63,964 bases of DNA from NCBI GenBank assembly GCA_902791625.1, contig CADAWN010000020.1, positions 1-63,964 on the forward strand. Reading direction: 5' to 3'. Below are positions 1 to 8,838 of this stretch, piece by piece. Every line of letters starts with the position of its first letter. Position 1 is the stretch's first letter. A program made the translations under genes and the position numbers. The notes beneath the pieces are model-generated. The model did not search any database, was not told where the DNA came from, and saw only the letters and a program-made list of their open reading frames with translations. Source of the stretch: an uncultured Erysipelotrichaceae bacterium. GTDB taxonomy: Bacteria > Bacillota_I > Bacilli_A > RF39 > UBA660.

Positions 1-36
1 AACAACAATCTTTGTTCCATTAGGTTTATTATTCAT
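1..36 (-). CDS. 5' end of a truncated minus-strand gene, unknown product
   Basis: Only the first 12 codons are in the window, read leftwards from an ATG at 34-36 (MNNKPNGTKIVV). A good ribosome binding site (AGGAG on the minus strand, about positions 48-54) precedes the start, which supports a real gene divergent from ftsY. Too little is visible to name the product. Confidence 0.5.
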   Translation of the reverse strand, partial: MNNKPNGTKIVV

Positions 37-192
37 TTTTATATTTTCTCCTTTCATGTTAATTTAACTCGTAAAAGAACTAACGCTAACATTATACTAT
101 ATATTTATATTTTTGTCTAGATAACTACTATTTTTATTTTTTTTTATTTATGTTTATGATACAATAATATGTGTAATTAAGGAGATGATGAA

Positions 193-1437
193 ATGGGCTT
201 ATTTAGTAGAATTAAGAATATGTTTTCCTCTAAAGAAGAAGAGATAGATGAAGAATTAGACGAAGAAGTTGAAGATGAAGAAGAGGAAGAACTTGAAGAA
301 GAACAAGAAGAAGTAGAAAATACTGAAGAAGTTGAATCAGTAGAAGAAAATTATGAAGTAGAAGAAACAGTTGAAGAAACTGAAAAAATAGAAGAACCTA
401 AGGAAGAAGTAGTTGAAGAAGAACTCAAAGAAGAAGTTCAAAAGATAGATAAGAAAGCTGAGAAAAAAGCTAGAAAAGAAGCTAAGAAGAAAGAAAAAGA
501 ACAAAAGAAATTAGAAGAAGTAAGAATATATGAGAAAGGTCTTACTAAGTCTCGTGAAGGTTTTGTAAGTAGACTTGCTAATCTTACTAATAAATATAAA
601 AAGATTACAGATGACTATTTTGATGAATTAGAAGAAATCTTAATAATGGCTGATATTGGTGTTAATACTGTAATGTCGTTTATGGATAGATTAAGAGATA
701 GAGTTAAACATGAAAAGATAGAAAGTACAGAAGAATTAAAAGAAATAATTATTGATGAGTTATTTATTATTTATGTTAATGATGCAGTATTAGTTAATAA
801 GATTAATATGGCAGAAGATGGTCCTACAGTAGTTTTGTTTGTAGGAGTAAACGGAGTAGGAAAGACTACTACTATAGCTAAAATAGCTTCTAAAATGAAA
901 AAAGAAGGTAAGAAAGTACTTCTTGTTGGAGGAGATACTTTTAGAGCTGGAGCAGTACTTCAACTTGAAGATTGGGGCAAAAAAATAGGTGTTGATTTCT
1001 TTGGTAAAGAACAAGGTGCAGATCCTGCTAGTGTAGTATTTGATGGACTTGTTAAAGCTAAAGAAGAAAATTATGATGTAGTTTTAATAGATACTGCTGG
1101 AAGACTTCAAAATAAAGTTAACTTAATGAATGAGTTGGAGAAGATTAATAGAGTAATTGGTGGACAAATAGAAGGTGGCCCACATGAAACATTACTTGTA
1201 ATTGATGCAACTACTGGACAAAACGGAATTAGTCAAGCAAAAAGTTTTAAAGAAATAACAAATATTACAGGTATTGTTCTTACTAAACTAGATGGTACAG
1301 CTAAAGGTGGTATAGTACTAGCTATTAAAGATGAAGTAGATATACCAGTTAAATATATTGGTTTAGGAGAAAGAGAAGAAGACTTACAAGTATTTGATAT
1401 TGAAAAATATATATATGGATTATTTAAAGATTTATAG
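193..1437 (+). CDS. ftsY: Signal recognition particle receptor FtsY
   Basis: SRP receptor GTPase that docks Ffh-ribosome complexes at the membrane for co-translational insertion. Residues 1 to about 110 are a highly acidic then Lys-rich tail (A domain); the N domain follows (about 115-200) and the G domain fills the rest. Visible G motifs are Walker A GVNGVGKTT (218-226), DTFRAGA, DTAGR and TKLDG. The 414-residue length is normal for FtsY with a long A domain. The start ATG has AAGGAG about 9 nt upstream. It leads a short operon with a small membrane protein and ylxM, close to the B. subtilis ftsY-ylxM-ffh order. Confidence 0.97.
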   Translation: MGLFSRIKNMFSSKEEEIDEELDEEVEDEEEEELEEEQEEVENTEEVESVEENYEVEETVEETEKIEEPKEEVVEEELKEEVQKIDKKAEKKARKEAKKKEKEQKKLEEVRIYEKGLTKSREGFVSRLANLTNKYKKITDDYFDELEEILIMADIGVNTVMSFMDRLRDRVKHEKIESTEELKEIIIDELFIIYVNDAVLVNKINMAEDGPTVVLFVGVNGVGKTTTIAKIASKMKKEGKKVLLVGGDTFRAGAVLQLEDWGKKIGVDFFGKEQGADPASVVFDGLVKAKEENYDVVLIDTAGRLQNKVNLMNELEKINRVIGGQIEGGPHETLLVIDATTGQNGISQAKSFKEITNITGIVLTKLDGTAKGGIVLAIKDEVDIPVKYIGLGEREEDLQVFDIEKYIYGLFKDL

Positions 1438-1445
1438 GAGTTAGT

Positions 1446-1799
1446 ATGGCAAAGAAAAGTAGTAAAAAAGAAAAAGTTGTAGTTGAAGAAATAGAAGTTA
1501 TTGATGTTGATAACAAAGAAAAAGAAGAAAATATAGATAAAAAATTAAGAAATAAGAATATAAAAATGATTATGTTAGTAGTACAATTTTTCCTATCAAT
1601 AATAACTTTAGTATTTGTAGTATTATTCTTGTTTAAGAAAAGTGTACTTGCAGGACTTCAAATATCTTTAGCACTTACATTATTTGTAACTGGTATTAAT
1701 AACATGATTACATATAAAAGAAAATTCTTTACTATATTATATTTCTTATTAGGATTAGTTTTAGCTGTTTTAGCAGTTTTAACAATATTAGGTGTATAA
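1446..1799 (+). CDS. Small membrane protein between ftsY and ylxM
   Basis: 117 residues: a charged Lys/Glu-rich N-terminus (about 1-40) followed by three hydrophobic segments near 41-63, 68-84 and 93-115. It starts 8 nt after ftsY with TAGGAG as ribosome binding site and ends 1 nt before the ylxM ATG, so it is co-transcribed and probably co-translated with them. No family is recognised. Its position suggests an accessory role in membrane targeting or simply operon hitch-hiking; the sequence does not decide this. Confidence 0.75.
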   Translation: MAKKSSKKEKVVVEEIEVIDVDNKEKEENIDKKLRNKNIKMIMLVVQFFLSIITLVFVVLFLFKKSVLAGLQISLALTLFVTGINNMITYKRKFFTILYFLLGLVLAVLAVLTILGV

Positions 1800-1800
1800 G

Positions 1801-2091
1801 ATGGATGAATTAGTATACTATAATGACTTATATGATTTATATAAGAATTTATTAACAGAAAAACAACAAGAATATTTTGAAGAATATTTCTTCAATAATT
1901 TATCATTAAGTGAGATGGCAGAAAACTATAATGTAAGTAGAAATGCTATTTCTAAACAATTAAATGTTATAAAAGAAAAACTTGCTGATTATGAAGCAAA
2001 ATTAGGTTTATATAAAAAAAATAAAAAAATTAGTGAACTTGATATAAATGAAGAATTAAAAAACAAAATTATGGATATATTATTACCATAA
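1801..2091 (+). CDS. ylxM: YlxM-family DNA-binding protein
   Basis: About 96 residues of the YlxM/p13 family, a sigma-70 region-4-like helix-turn-helix protein that in B. subtilis sits between ftsY and ffh and is linked to SRP. The helix-turn-helix is seen as LSLSEMAENYNVSRNAISKQL near residues 37-58. An ATG at 1801 matches the usual family start; an in-frame GTG at 1792 overlapping the previous gene is the alternative. ffh does not follow directly here: a HerA-like ATPase and other genes intervene. Confidence 0.88.
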   Translation: MDELVYYNDLYDLYKNLLTEKQQEYFEEYFFNNLSLSEMAENYNVSRNAISKQLNVIKEKLADYEAKLGLYKKNKKISELDINEELKNKIMDILLP

Positions 2092-2106
2092 TTTTTTTTA
2101 ATTTAC

Positions 2107-2135
2107 TTGAAAGAAATCTAGTAAAATAGTATAAT
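2107..2135 (+). promoter_or_regulatory. Sigma-A type promoter of the HerA-like gene
   Basis: TTGAAA at 2107-2112 and a perfect TATAAT at 2130-2135, separated by 17 nt, lie about 40 nt upstream of the next start codon. Good match to the vegetative promoter consensus. Confidence 0.65.
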
Positions 2136-2175
2136 ATCTATTATAGGGTGCATAGAAAGAATAGAGGGAAGAGTT

Positions 2176-4467
2176 ATGTTTGATAAGATAGTGTATATTA
2201 GTGATAAAAGTGCAAACGTTAAATTAAAAGATGATGCAGATATTACATTCAATTTAATGAATTTGCATGTTATTTTTGAAGACCAGGACAAAAAGGTATT
2301 AGGAGAAGTAGATGATCTTGATGGTAATATAGTTAAGATTAGATTTTTAGGTGAAATAAGAAATGGTAAAGTAATGGCTGGTACTTTAAGAAAGCCTACT
2401 TTAGATGCTACTTGTAGAGTTGTATCAGAACAAGAAATACCATTGATTACAGGCGTAAATGAATATGGATATATGCTTTTAGGTACGAGCCCATTCTATA
2501 ATGATAAAGATGTTTACATGGATGTAAATGGTTTCTTCAGTAATCACTTTGCTATTTTTGGTAACAGTGGATCTGGTAAATCTTGTGGTGTTACTAGAGT
2601 TTTTCAAAATATGTTTGAAGATGAAAGATTATTCCCTTATAAATCAAATATAATTATGTTTGATTCTTCTGCTGAATATTACAATGCCTTTAAAAATTTA
2701 TCAAGTATAAATGCAAATTATAACTATAGATTTATATCTACAAACGAAATTGATCCTTATGCAGAAAAACTAAGAGTACCAATATATTTATTAAATGAAC
2801 AAGATTTAGCACTTCTTTTAAATGTTACTAGTCATTCACAATTACCAATAATTGAAAGAATGTTAAAACTTGCTAGAATATTCTCACAAAAAGAGATGGA
2901 TGCTAATGCATATAAGAATCACCTAATAGCTAAAGCTATAATGACAATTCTTTATACTAATGAAACAGCACCTAACAAAAGAAACGAAATATTCTCAATT
3001 ATCGCATCATGTTCAACTCCAGAATTTAGTTTAGAATCTGTTATAGAAGGTGTAGGATACACTCGTAAATTTAGAGAATGTTTCTTAATAGATCAATTTG
3101 GAAACTTTACAGAAAGTGTATTGATGACAGAATACTTAAATAAGTTTATTAAACCAGAATTTGATGATTATGAACCAGAAGGAAATGTATTCTTTGATTT
3201 AAATACATTGGAAAAAGCATTAAACTTTACTTTGATTAGTGAAGGATGGTTAAGAAATGAAAATACATATGGAGATTCAGTTACTATTAAAGTAAGACTT
3301 CATTCATTAATAGTTGGACCTAATGCAAAATATTTTGATTATCCTGATTTTGTTAATCTAGAACAATTTGTATCATCATTATTAATGACAAATGGTAAGA
3401 AATATCAGTTTGTTAATATTAATTTAGATGATGTAGATGATGTATTTGCTAAGGTAATAGTTAAAATATATTCGAGATTAATATTTAGTTTTGCTAAAGG
3501 ACTTTCTAATAGAGCAAGTATTCCTTTCCATTTAATAGTTGAAGAAGCTCATAGATATATTCAAAATGATACAGATACATTCTTAATTGGGTATAATATA
3601 TTTGATCGTATAGCTAAAGAAGGACGTAAATATGGTGTTATTTTAGGACTTATAACACAGCGTCCAGTAGAAATGAGTGATACTGTTATTTCTCAGTGCT
3701 CTAACTTCTTAATATTTAAAATGAATCACCCTGCAGATGTTGATTATATTAGAAAGATGGTACCTAATATTAGCGATGAAATTGTTGAAAAACAAAAAAC
3801 ATTGCAATCTGGTACATGTTTAGCATTTGGTATGGCATTTACTATTCCATTGATAGTAAGAATGAAAATGCCAGATCCAGCACCTAAGAGTGGTAACTGT
3901 GATGTTGTTGCTATTTGGGATGGTAATAATGGTAAATTTAAAAATAAAGAAAATAGTACAGAAAATGTACAACAAACAGAACCTGCACAAGTATCATTAC
4001 CAACTCCAGCAGTTAATAATGTAAATAATGAGGTTCAACCTACTGCTTCAACTCAACCTAATTTAATGGAAATACCAGCACAGCCAGTAGTTAGTGAACA
4101 AATTAAGGAACCTGTAGTTGAAAACAATAATAGTATACCTAATTTAATGGAGGCACCAACAGAAAAAATTGAGCCAATAGTTACAGAACAACAACCACAA
4201 GGTGGAGCTGTTCAAAACTATAATAGTGTAGAAAACTATAATGCTAATGTTGATGATGGATCACTTAATCCAAATGAATTATCTATAACAATAGAAGATA
4301 ATGCTACGATACCTAGCTCAACAAGTTTTATTAATACTGAATCTAGTTTAACACCAAATATAGAAATAAAATCTGATCAACCACAAATTATTATTCCAGG
4401 AGGACAAGAAATTAATCCAAAACTTATGGAAGGTTTCGGTAATGATGTAAATATTGTACAAGAATAA
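2176..4467 (+). CDS. HerA-like (DUF87) hexameric ATPase with disordered C-terminal tail
   Basis: 763 residues. The first about 90 residues look like the HAS-barrel found before HerA/FtsK-type motors. Walker A is GNSGSGKS near residue 130 and Walker B is LIVEEAHRY near 455, followed by a sensor region with EGRKYG and TQRP, all typical of the HerA branch. Members are DNA-translocating ATPases. From about residue 590 the protein becomes a disordered Asn/Gln/Pro/Glu-rich tail holding three short LME motifs (NLMEIP, NLMEAP, KLMEGF). No NurA nuclease partner is visible nearby. It has its own promoter and terminator, so is monocistronic. The function in this lineage is unknown. Confidence 0.82.
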   Translation: MFDKIVYISDKSANVKLKDDADITFNLMNLHVIFEDQDKKVLGEVDDLDGNIVKIRFLGEIRNGKVMAGTLRKPTLDATCRVVSEQEIPLITGVNEYGYMLLGTSPFYNDKDVYMDVNGFFSNHFAIFGNSGSGKSCGVTRVFQNMFEDERLFPYKSNIIMFDSSAEYYNAFKNLSSINANYNYRFISTNEIDPYAEKLRVPIYLLNEQDLALLLNVTSHSQLPIIERMLKLARIFSQKEMDANAYKNHLIAKAIMTILYTNETAPNKRNEIFSIIASCSTPEFSLESVIEGVGYTRKFRECFLIDQFGNFTESVLMTEYLNKFIKPEFDDYEPEGNVFFDLNTLEKALNFTLISEGWLRNENTYGDSVTIKVRLHSLIVGPNAKYFDYPDFVNLEQFVSSLLMTNGKKYQFVNINLDDVDDVFAKVIVKIYSRLIFSFAKGLSNRASIPFHLIVEEAHRYIQNDTDTFLIGYNIFDRIAKEGRKYGVILGLITQRPVEMSDTVISQCSNFLIFKMNHPADVDYIRKMVPNISDEIVEKQKTLQSGTCLAFGMAFTIPLIVRMKMPDPAPKSGNCDVVAIWDGNNGKFKNKENSTENVQQTEPAQVSLPTPAVNNVNNEVQPTASTQPNLMEIPAQPVVSEQIKEPVVENNNSIPNLMEAPTEKIEPIVTEQQPQGGAVQNYNSVENYNANVDDGSLNPNELSITIEDNATIPSSTSFINTESSLTPNIEIKSDQPQIIIPGGQEINPKLMEGFGNDVNIVQE

Positions 4468-4488
4468 AGGCTTTTAAGCCTTTTTTTC
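4466..4488 (+). terminator. Rho-independent terminator after the HerA-like gene
   Basis: An 8-bp stem (AAAGGCTT/AAGCCTTT) with a 2-nt loop is followed by a run of T. It overlaps the stop codon of the preceding gene. Confidence 0.85.
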
Positions 4489-4494
4489 TTTTTA

Positions 4495-4524
4495 AATAAA
4501 AAAGCAAATATTATTTATTTGCTT
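4495..4524 (-). terminator. Terminator of the XRE regulator
   Basis: Inverted repeat AAGCAAATA/TATTTGCTT (4502-4510 with 4516-4524). Read on the minus strand it is followed by a T-rich tract. It sits just past the stop codon of the minus-strand regulator. Confidence 0.7.
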
Positions 4525-4527
4525 GTA

Positions 4528-4842
4528 CTACATCATTTCTCTAATTTTTGCATATTTGAGAACATCTTCTTTTGACTCTTTATCTAATCGACTATAAATT
4601 GATAATAGCTCATCATGTTCATTTTTTGATATATTACTTATTTTTAGACTATTATCAGTTAGACCAAGTAAGTAATCAGTCGATGTATTAAAATATTTAG
4701 CAAGTTTTATAAGAGTTTCAACACTTGGTAAAGCTTTACCTGATTCATATGCACTTATAGCTTCTTGTGAAACTTCTATTTCAGTTGAAAGCTTTATTTG
4801 TGTAATATTATATTTTTCACGAATAGTTTTTAAATTTTTCAT
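4528..4842 (-). CDS. XRE-family helix-turn-helix regulator
   Basis: 104 residues. The N-terminal 60 residues are a Cro/CI-type helix-turn-helix (IREKYNITQIKLSTEIEVS...AISAYESGKALPS), followed by the TDYLLG motif usual in this family and a short acidic helical tail. The ATG at 4842 is chosen because GGTGA lies 6 nt upstream; an in-frame GTG 9 nt earlier overlaps that site. It is transcribed divergently from the two membrane/surface genes to its right, so it may control them (inference). Confidence 0.85.
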   Translation of the reverse strand: MKNLKTIREKYNITQIKLSTEIEVSQEAISAYESGKALPSVETLIKLAKYFNTSTDYLLGLTDNSLKISNISKNEHDELLSIYSRLDKESKEDVLKYAKIREMM

Positions 4843-4902
4843 TAATATCACCTATTAATAATATTTTACAAAAAATAATTGTATTTTTTAGAAAAGTGTA
4901 GT

Positions 4903-5712
4903 ATGGAAAAAAGTCAAAAAAAATTTAATTATTTAGCGTTGATAGGAATGATAGGTGCAATAGTAGGACCTATAGTATATTATTCTTTTGTTCATTTTAA
5001 TATTTGTGATATTGGTTTTGAATTTATATGTACAATTGCTTTTTATATAATCACAACTATAGCTGCTTTAGTTCTTTGTATAATAGGACTAGTAAGAAGA
5101 AAAAAATATACTGAAACAGGATTTATTTTTTCATTAATTGGAATTATTATTGCAAGTATTTTATCAATACTTATAGTAATCGATATAAGTAAACAACCTT
5201 ATTATTATTGGACAGGTAATATTTTAAGTAATAATAGTGGAAGTAGTTATGATTATGATTATGATTATGATGACGATGATTATGATGACGATGACTATGA
5301 TGATTATGACTATGACTATGATAATTACAAAACACCTGTACAGACAAAAGAAGAGTATATATCTGAATGTCAGGCTTATACTTACGAACAAATAGCTAGA
5401 AGACCTGATGATTTTATTGATAAAAAAGCAACATTTACAGGAGAAGTTATACAAGTTCAGGAAGTAGATGATTCTAGTATAGTTATGAGAGTTAATATAA
5501 CGAAGAAAACATATCAATACATAGATTCTGTGACATGGAGCGATACTATCTATGTTACATATACTTATGGTTCGGGTGAATCAAAAATATTAGAAGATGA
5601 TGTAATAACAATGTACGGAGAGTTAAAAGGTTCAACTTCATATACTTCTACTTTAGGTTCTAAAATAACATTACCTAAATTTAATGCTAAATATGTAACA
5701 ATTAATCAATAG
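4903..5712 (+). CDS. Membrane protein with Tyr/Asp-repeat linker and OB-fold-like extracellular domain
   Basis: About 269 residues. Three hydrophobic segments (about 10-32, 41-62, 74-98) resemble DUF4190-type anchors. They are followed by a roughly 30-residue stretch of almost only Tyr and Asp, encoded by a gattatgat-like repeat (about 5248-5325). The C-terminal part (EEYISECQAYTYEQIARRP..., ILEDDVITMYGELKG) resembles tRNA_anti-like OB-fold domains seen in Bacillota surface proteins. The ATG at 4903 is preferred to the TTG at 4879, though its ribosome binding site is weak. It is followed 18 nt later by a protein of related architecture. Confidence 0.72.
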   Translation: MEKSQKKFNYLALIGMIGAIVGPIVYYSFVHFNICDIGFEFICTIAFYIITTIAALVLCIIGLVRRKKYTETGFIFSLIGIIIASILSILIVIDISKQPYYYWTGNILSNNSGSSYDYDYDYDDDDYDDDDYDDYDYDYDNYKTPVQTKEEYISECQAYTYEQIARRPDDFIDKKATFTGEVIQVQEVDDSSIVMRVNITKKTYQYIDSVTWSDTIYVTYTYGSGESKILEDDVITMYGELKGSTSYTSTLGSKITLPKFNAKYVTINQ

Positions 5713-5730
5713 ATAAGAAAGTGGTTAAAT

Positions 5731-6483
5731 ATGGAAAAAAATAATGATGATGCTAAAATAGGTCTTATACTCTCAATTTGTGGATTGGTTACATTTGGAA
5801 TTACAAGCATAATAGGAATATTATATTGTGGTATTGCATACTTAAAAAGTGATAAATTAGAAGGAAAGGGAAAAACAGAATCTATAGTTGGAATAATTAT
5901 AAGTAGTGTAATCATAGTTGGTTATTTAATATTTTTAGCAAACTATATTGCAAAAGATGATTTTGAAACAAGCTTACAAGATTTATCTGAAATTATAGAA
6001 ACATCAAAGGAATATGAAAAGGTAGAAGATAATCAAAAAGAAGAAATAGAGGAATCTGAGCCTAAAGAGATAATATATAATGTAGGACAAGCTGTATCTA
6101 CAGGTGATTTTGAAATAACTATTGATCAAGTAAGTATTAGAGATAAAGTAGGAACTCAATATTTTAATATTACTCCTTCTGATGGTGGTATATATGTATG
6201 TGTTGATTACAGAATTAAAAATATATCAGAAGAGCCCAAAAGTTCATTTTCTTTTCCATCTATAAAGTTACAAAATAGTAAAGGAATAAACTATTCTAGT
6301 GATTTTGATGCTTCTTGGCATTATAGCTATGAACGAAAAGATAACGATTCCAAAGTTGTTAGTGATTTAAACCCTGGTATTACAGTCAAAGACTATAGTG
6401 CATTTGAAATAGCAAAGGAATTATATGAAAGTGATAGTTGGTATGTTCTTATTGATAGGAAAATAAAAGTTAAAATAAAATAA
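5731..6483 (+). CDS. DUF4190/DUF4352-type membrane-anchored protein
   Basis: 250 residues. Two hydrophobic segments (about 8-35 and 50-72) form a DUF4190-like anchor, followed by a Glu/Lys-rich linker. A C-terminal telokin-like immunoglobulin fold of the DUF4352 type contains VGQAVSTGDFEITIDQV, GGIYVCVDYRIKN and LNPG. Such proteins sit on the outer face of the membrane; no catalytic residues are expected. It lies 18 nt after a gene of similar layout and is closed by a terminator, so the two are probably one operon. Confidence 0.75.
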   Translation: MEKNNDDAKIGLILSICGLVTFGITSIIGILYCGIAYLKSDKLEGKGKTESIVGIIISSVIIVGYLIFLANYIAKDDFETSLQDLSEIIETSKEYEKVEDNQKEEIEESEPKEIIYNVGQAVSTGDFEITIDQVSIRDKVGTQYFNITPSDGGIYVCVDYRIKNISEEPKSSFSFPSIKLQNSKGINYSSDFDASWHYSYERKDNDSKVVSDLNPGITVKDYSAFEIAKELYESDSWYVLIDRKIKVKIK

Positions 6484-6494
6484 TTAATAATATT

Positions 6495-6516
6495 AAAGGC
6501 TATTAAGCCTTTTTTT
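6495..6516 (+). terminator. Rho-independent terminator
   Basis: A 7-bp GC-containing stem AAAGGCT/AGCCTTT is followed by T7. It closes the two-gene operon ending at 6483. Confidence 0.8.
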
Positions 6517-6630
6517 CTTTTAAAATTTAATAAAATCCTTTATAATAGTAGTTGGTGAGATAGATTACAAAATGCTATACATAAGATTAAAGGTTATGGA
6601 ACTATAACAGAAGAAAATATAAGTGAAGTA

Positions 6631-7848
6631 ATGAAAGAAGTACGTCTAGCTTTATTAGAGGCAGATGTTAACTATAAAGTAGTAAAAGAATTTACTAATG
6701 AAGTAAAAGAAAAAGCACTTGGTGAAGAAGTTAAAAAGAGTATTAATCCAGGTGATTTATTCGTAAAAATAGTAAATGATGAATTAAAAGAATTATTGGG
6801 TGGAGAAAGTGCACCACTTAATTTAACTGGATATCCTGCAATACTTATGTTAGTAGGACTTCAAGGTAGTGGTAAAACTACTACTATTGGTAAACTTTCT
6901 AACTTGCTTAGAAAAAAACATTCTAAAAAACCTTTACTTGTAGCTTGTGATGTATATAGACCTGCTGCAATTGATCAGTTAAAACAAATTGGTAAGCAGT
7001 TAAATATACCTGTTTATGAAGAAGGTAAAAAAGATCCTGTTGAAATAAGTAAGAATGCTATTAAATATGCTAAAGAAAATGGATATGATTATGTATTAAT
7101 AGATACTGCTGGTAGACTTCATATAGACGACCAACTAATGGATGAGTTAGATAATATTTATAATGAAGTTAATCCTAAAGAAGTACTTCTTGTAATTGAT
7201 TCTATGATGGGTCAAGATGCCATAAATGTTATTCAGGGGTTTAATGAAAGATTAAAACTAACAGGAGTTATTCTTACTAAATTAGATGGAGATACTAGAG
7301 GTGGAGTTGCTCTTTCTGTAAGACATTTAACTAATGTACCTATTAAGTTTATTGGTACAAGTGAAAAGATGGATGGAATAGATCATTTTGATCCAGAAAG
7401 AATGGCAGGAAGAATTCTTGGAATGGGTGATATTGTTTCACTTGTTGAAAAAGCAGAAGAAGCAATAGATCAAAAAGAAGCAGAAAAGACTGCTAAAAAA
7501 TTGCAAAATGGTAAATTTGATTTAGAAGATTTCTTATCATCAATGAAACAAATTAAGAAGATGGGACCACTTGAATCACTATTAAAACTAATACCAGGAG
7601 CATCTAAGATGGGACTTAATAATATTAAAGTTGATCCTAAACAATTGGCTAAAATAGAAGCAATTATTCTTTCTATGACACCATCTGAAAGAAGAAATCC
7701 AGATATTATTAAAGCTAGTAGAAAAACAAGAATTGCTAAGGGTAGTGGAAGTTCTGTACAAGAAGTAAATAAATTACTAACACAATTTGAACAAATGAAA
7801 AAAATGATGAAACAAATGAAAAATGGTAACTTTAAAATGCCATTTTAG
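6631..7848 (+). CDS. ffh: Signal recognition particle protein Ffh, 5' end damaged
   Basis: SRP54 GTPase that binds signal peptides and 4.5S RNA. G motifs are GLQGSGKTTT, DVYRPAAIDQL, DTAGRLH and TKLDGD; a Met-rich M domain ends the protein (KMMKQMKNGNF). The first ATG left is at 6631, but homology continues upstream in frame (RLQNAIHKIKGYG..., from 6559) until an in-frame TGA at 6556. The usual start (M-x-F-x-S-L) is absent: a GGTGA ribosome binding site at 6554-6558 runs straight into codon 8 or so. About 20-30 bp including the ATG appear deleted. The listed start is only the first available ATG. Confidence 0.93.
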   Translation: MKEVRLALLEADVNYKVVKEFTNEVKEKALGEEVKKSINPGDLFVKIVNDELKELLGGESAPLNLTGYPAILMLVGLQGSGKTTTIGKLSNLLRKKHSKKPLLVACDVYRPAAIDQLKQIGKQLNIPVYEEGKKDPVEISKNAIKYAKENGYDYVLIDTAGRLHIDDQLMDELDNIYNEVNPKEVLLVIDSMMGQDAINVIQGFNERLKLTGVILTKLDGDTRGGVALSVRHLTNVPIKFIGTSEKMDGIDHFDPERMAGRILGMGDIVSLVEKAEEAIDQKEAEKTAKKLQNGKFDLEDFLSSMKQIKKMGPLESLLKLIPGASKMGLNNIKVDPKQLAKIEAIILSMTPSERRNPDIIKASRKTRIAKGSGSSVQEVNKLLTQFEQMKKMMKQMKNGNFKMPF

Positions 7849-7856
7849 GAGATAGT

Positions 7857-8351
7857 ATGAATAGCAAGATAGTTTTTATATGTGGAAATGAAAAATTAGA
7901 TAAAGGTATAACTGATGGTAAAACTATATATGTTGGAGACATTAATGACGATTATTTTCATTCAACAACACTTCTTAATTTTGCTAAAGAGAATTATCCT
8001 GAAGTAAATATTTTTGCTAATCTAAATAGAAATCATATGCCAACAACAATCGCATATTTTTATACTTCTTTGTTTGATCATATAGTATTCTTAAATATTT
8101 CCAGCAATAGAAAAAATGAAATTCAGAAAAGAGGATCGTTTTTAATGCCTAATAATATTACAGAAAAACAAAAAGAAAGTTTATATCAATTTCTAGATGA
8201 AATACGTGATTATGAGATTGGAATTCATTATAATTTAGAATTGAATGATGGAACGATTGATGATGTATCTATTTCATCTACTCGTAATGAAACACCAAGA
8301 GAATTATTTGATAAATTTTTTGATAGAGAAAAAGTAAAAATAAAAAAATAG
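7857..8351 (+). CDS. Unknown 164-residue protein downstream of ffh
   Basis: Soluble protein with no recognised family. It starts 8 nt after ffh with AGGAG as ribosome binding site, so it is translated from the same transcript. It reads as a mixed alpha/beta fold (KIVFICGN at the N-terminus, then FDHIVFLNI), and ends in a basic tail. No catalytic motif is evident. Confidence 0.7.
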   Translation: MNSKIVFICGNEKLDKGITDGKTIYVGDINDDYFHSTTLLNFAKENYPEVNIFANLNRNHMPTTIAYFYTSLFDHIVFLNISSNRKNEIQKRGSFLMPNNITEKQKESLYQFLDEIRDYEIGIHYNLELNDGTIDDVSISSTRNETPRELFDKFFDREKVKIKK

Positions 8352-8417
8352 TTGGGCTTTTACATTATTATATTTTCTTACTTTTAACATAAAATATGTT
8401 AGATAGGAGGATATGTA

Positions 8418-8747
8418 ATGTTTTCAGATCAAAATTTAAGTAATAATATGGATTTTGAGTCTAATATTAATGGTGATAATAATTTTTCTTATAATGATGT
8501 TGATTTTAATGTAACTCAAAATAACATGATGAATCAACAAATGGATATGGCAAATCCTACATGTGAAGCACCAAGAGAAAGATGTATTCATAGAACTTTC
8601 GTACATGAAGTACCTCATGTATGTCCAATAAGAACAAGGATTATTAATCATCATGTTTATAGACATACTTATAGACCTGAATATTCTTGCTGTGAAGAAA
8701 ATGTAGTAAGTAATGTTCAATGTGGTTCTTGTTGCGATTTTAAATAG
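8418..8747 (+). CDS. CotD-like spore coat protein
   Basis: 109 residues. An Asn/Asp/Met-rich N-terminal half is followed by a Cys/His-rich C-terminal half (ERCIHRTFVHEVPHVCP, INHHVYRHTY, YSCCEE, CGSCCDF). The pattern of HH-Y-RH-Y flanked by Cys pairs resembles CotD-family inner coat proteins of Bacillus. The ribosome binding site is a strong ATAGGAGG. It has its own terminator. The match is one of composition and motif order, not a strong alignment, but CotE and SpoVID homologues elsewhere in the window support it. Confidence 0.65.
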   Translation: MFSDQNLSNNMDFESNINGDNNFSYNDVDFNVTQNNMMNQQMDMANPTCEAPRERCIHRTFVHEVPHVCPIRTRIINHHVYRHTYRPEYSCCEENVVSNVQCGSCCDFK

Positions 8748-8752
8748 TATAG

Positions 8753-8778
8753 AACATGACAAAGTCATGTTTTATTTT
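8753..8778 (+). terminator. Rho-independent terminator
   Basis: An 8-bp stem AACATGAC/GTCATGTT with an AAA loop is followed by a T-rich tract. Confidence 0.8.
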
Positions 8779-8838
8779 TTTGTATATTGATTAATAGTAG
8801 GTAGTAATATATACTGATGTTAGTAGGAGAAAATTATA

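Noticed and set aside
5224..5517. Minus-strand open frame of Ile/Val repeats
   Set aside because: It is the reverse of the Tyr/Asp repeat tract and has low-complexity sequence only.
7857..8351. Naming the gene after ffh as a known SRP component
   Set aside because: Only its position suggests this; no sequence feature supports it.
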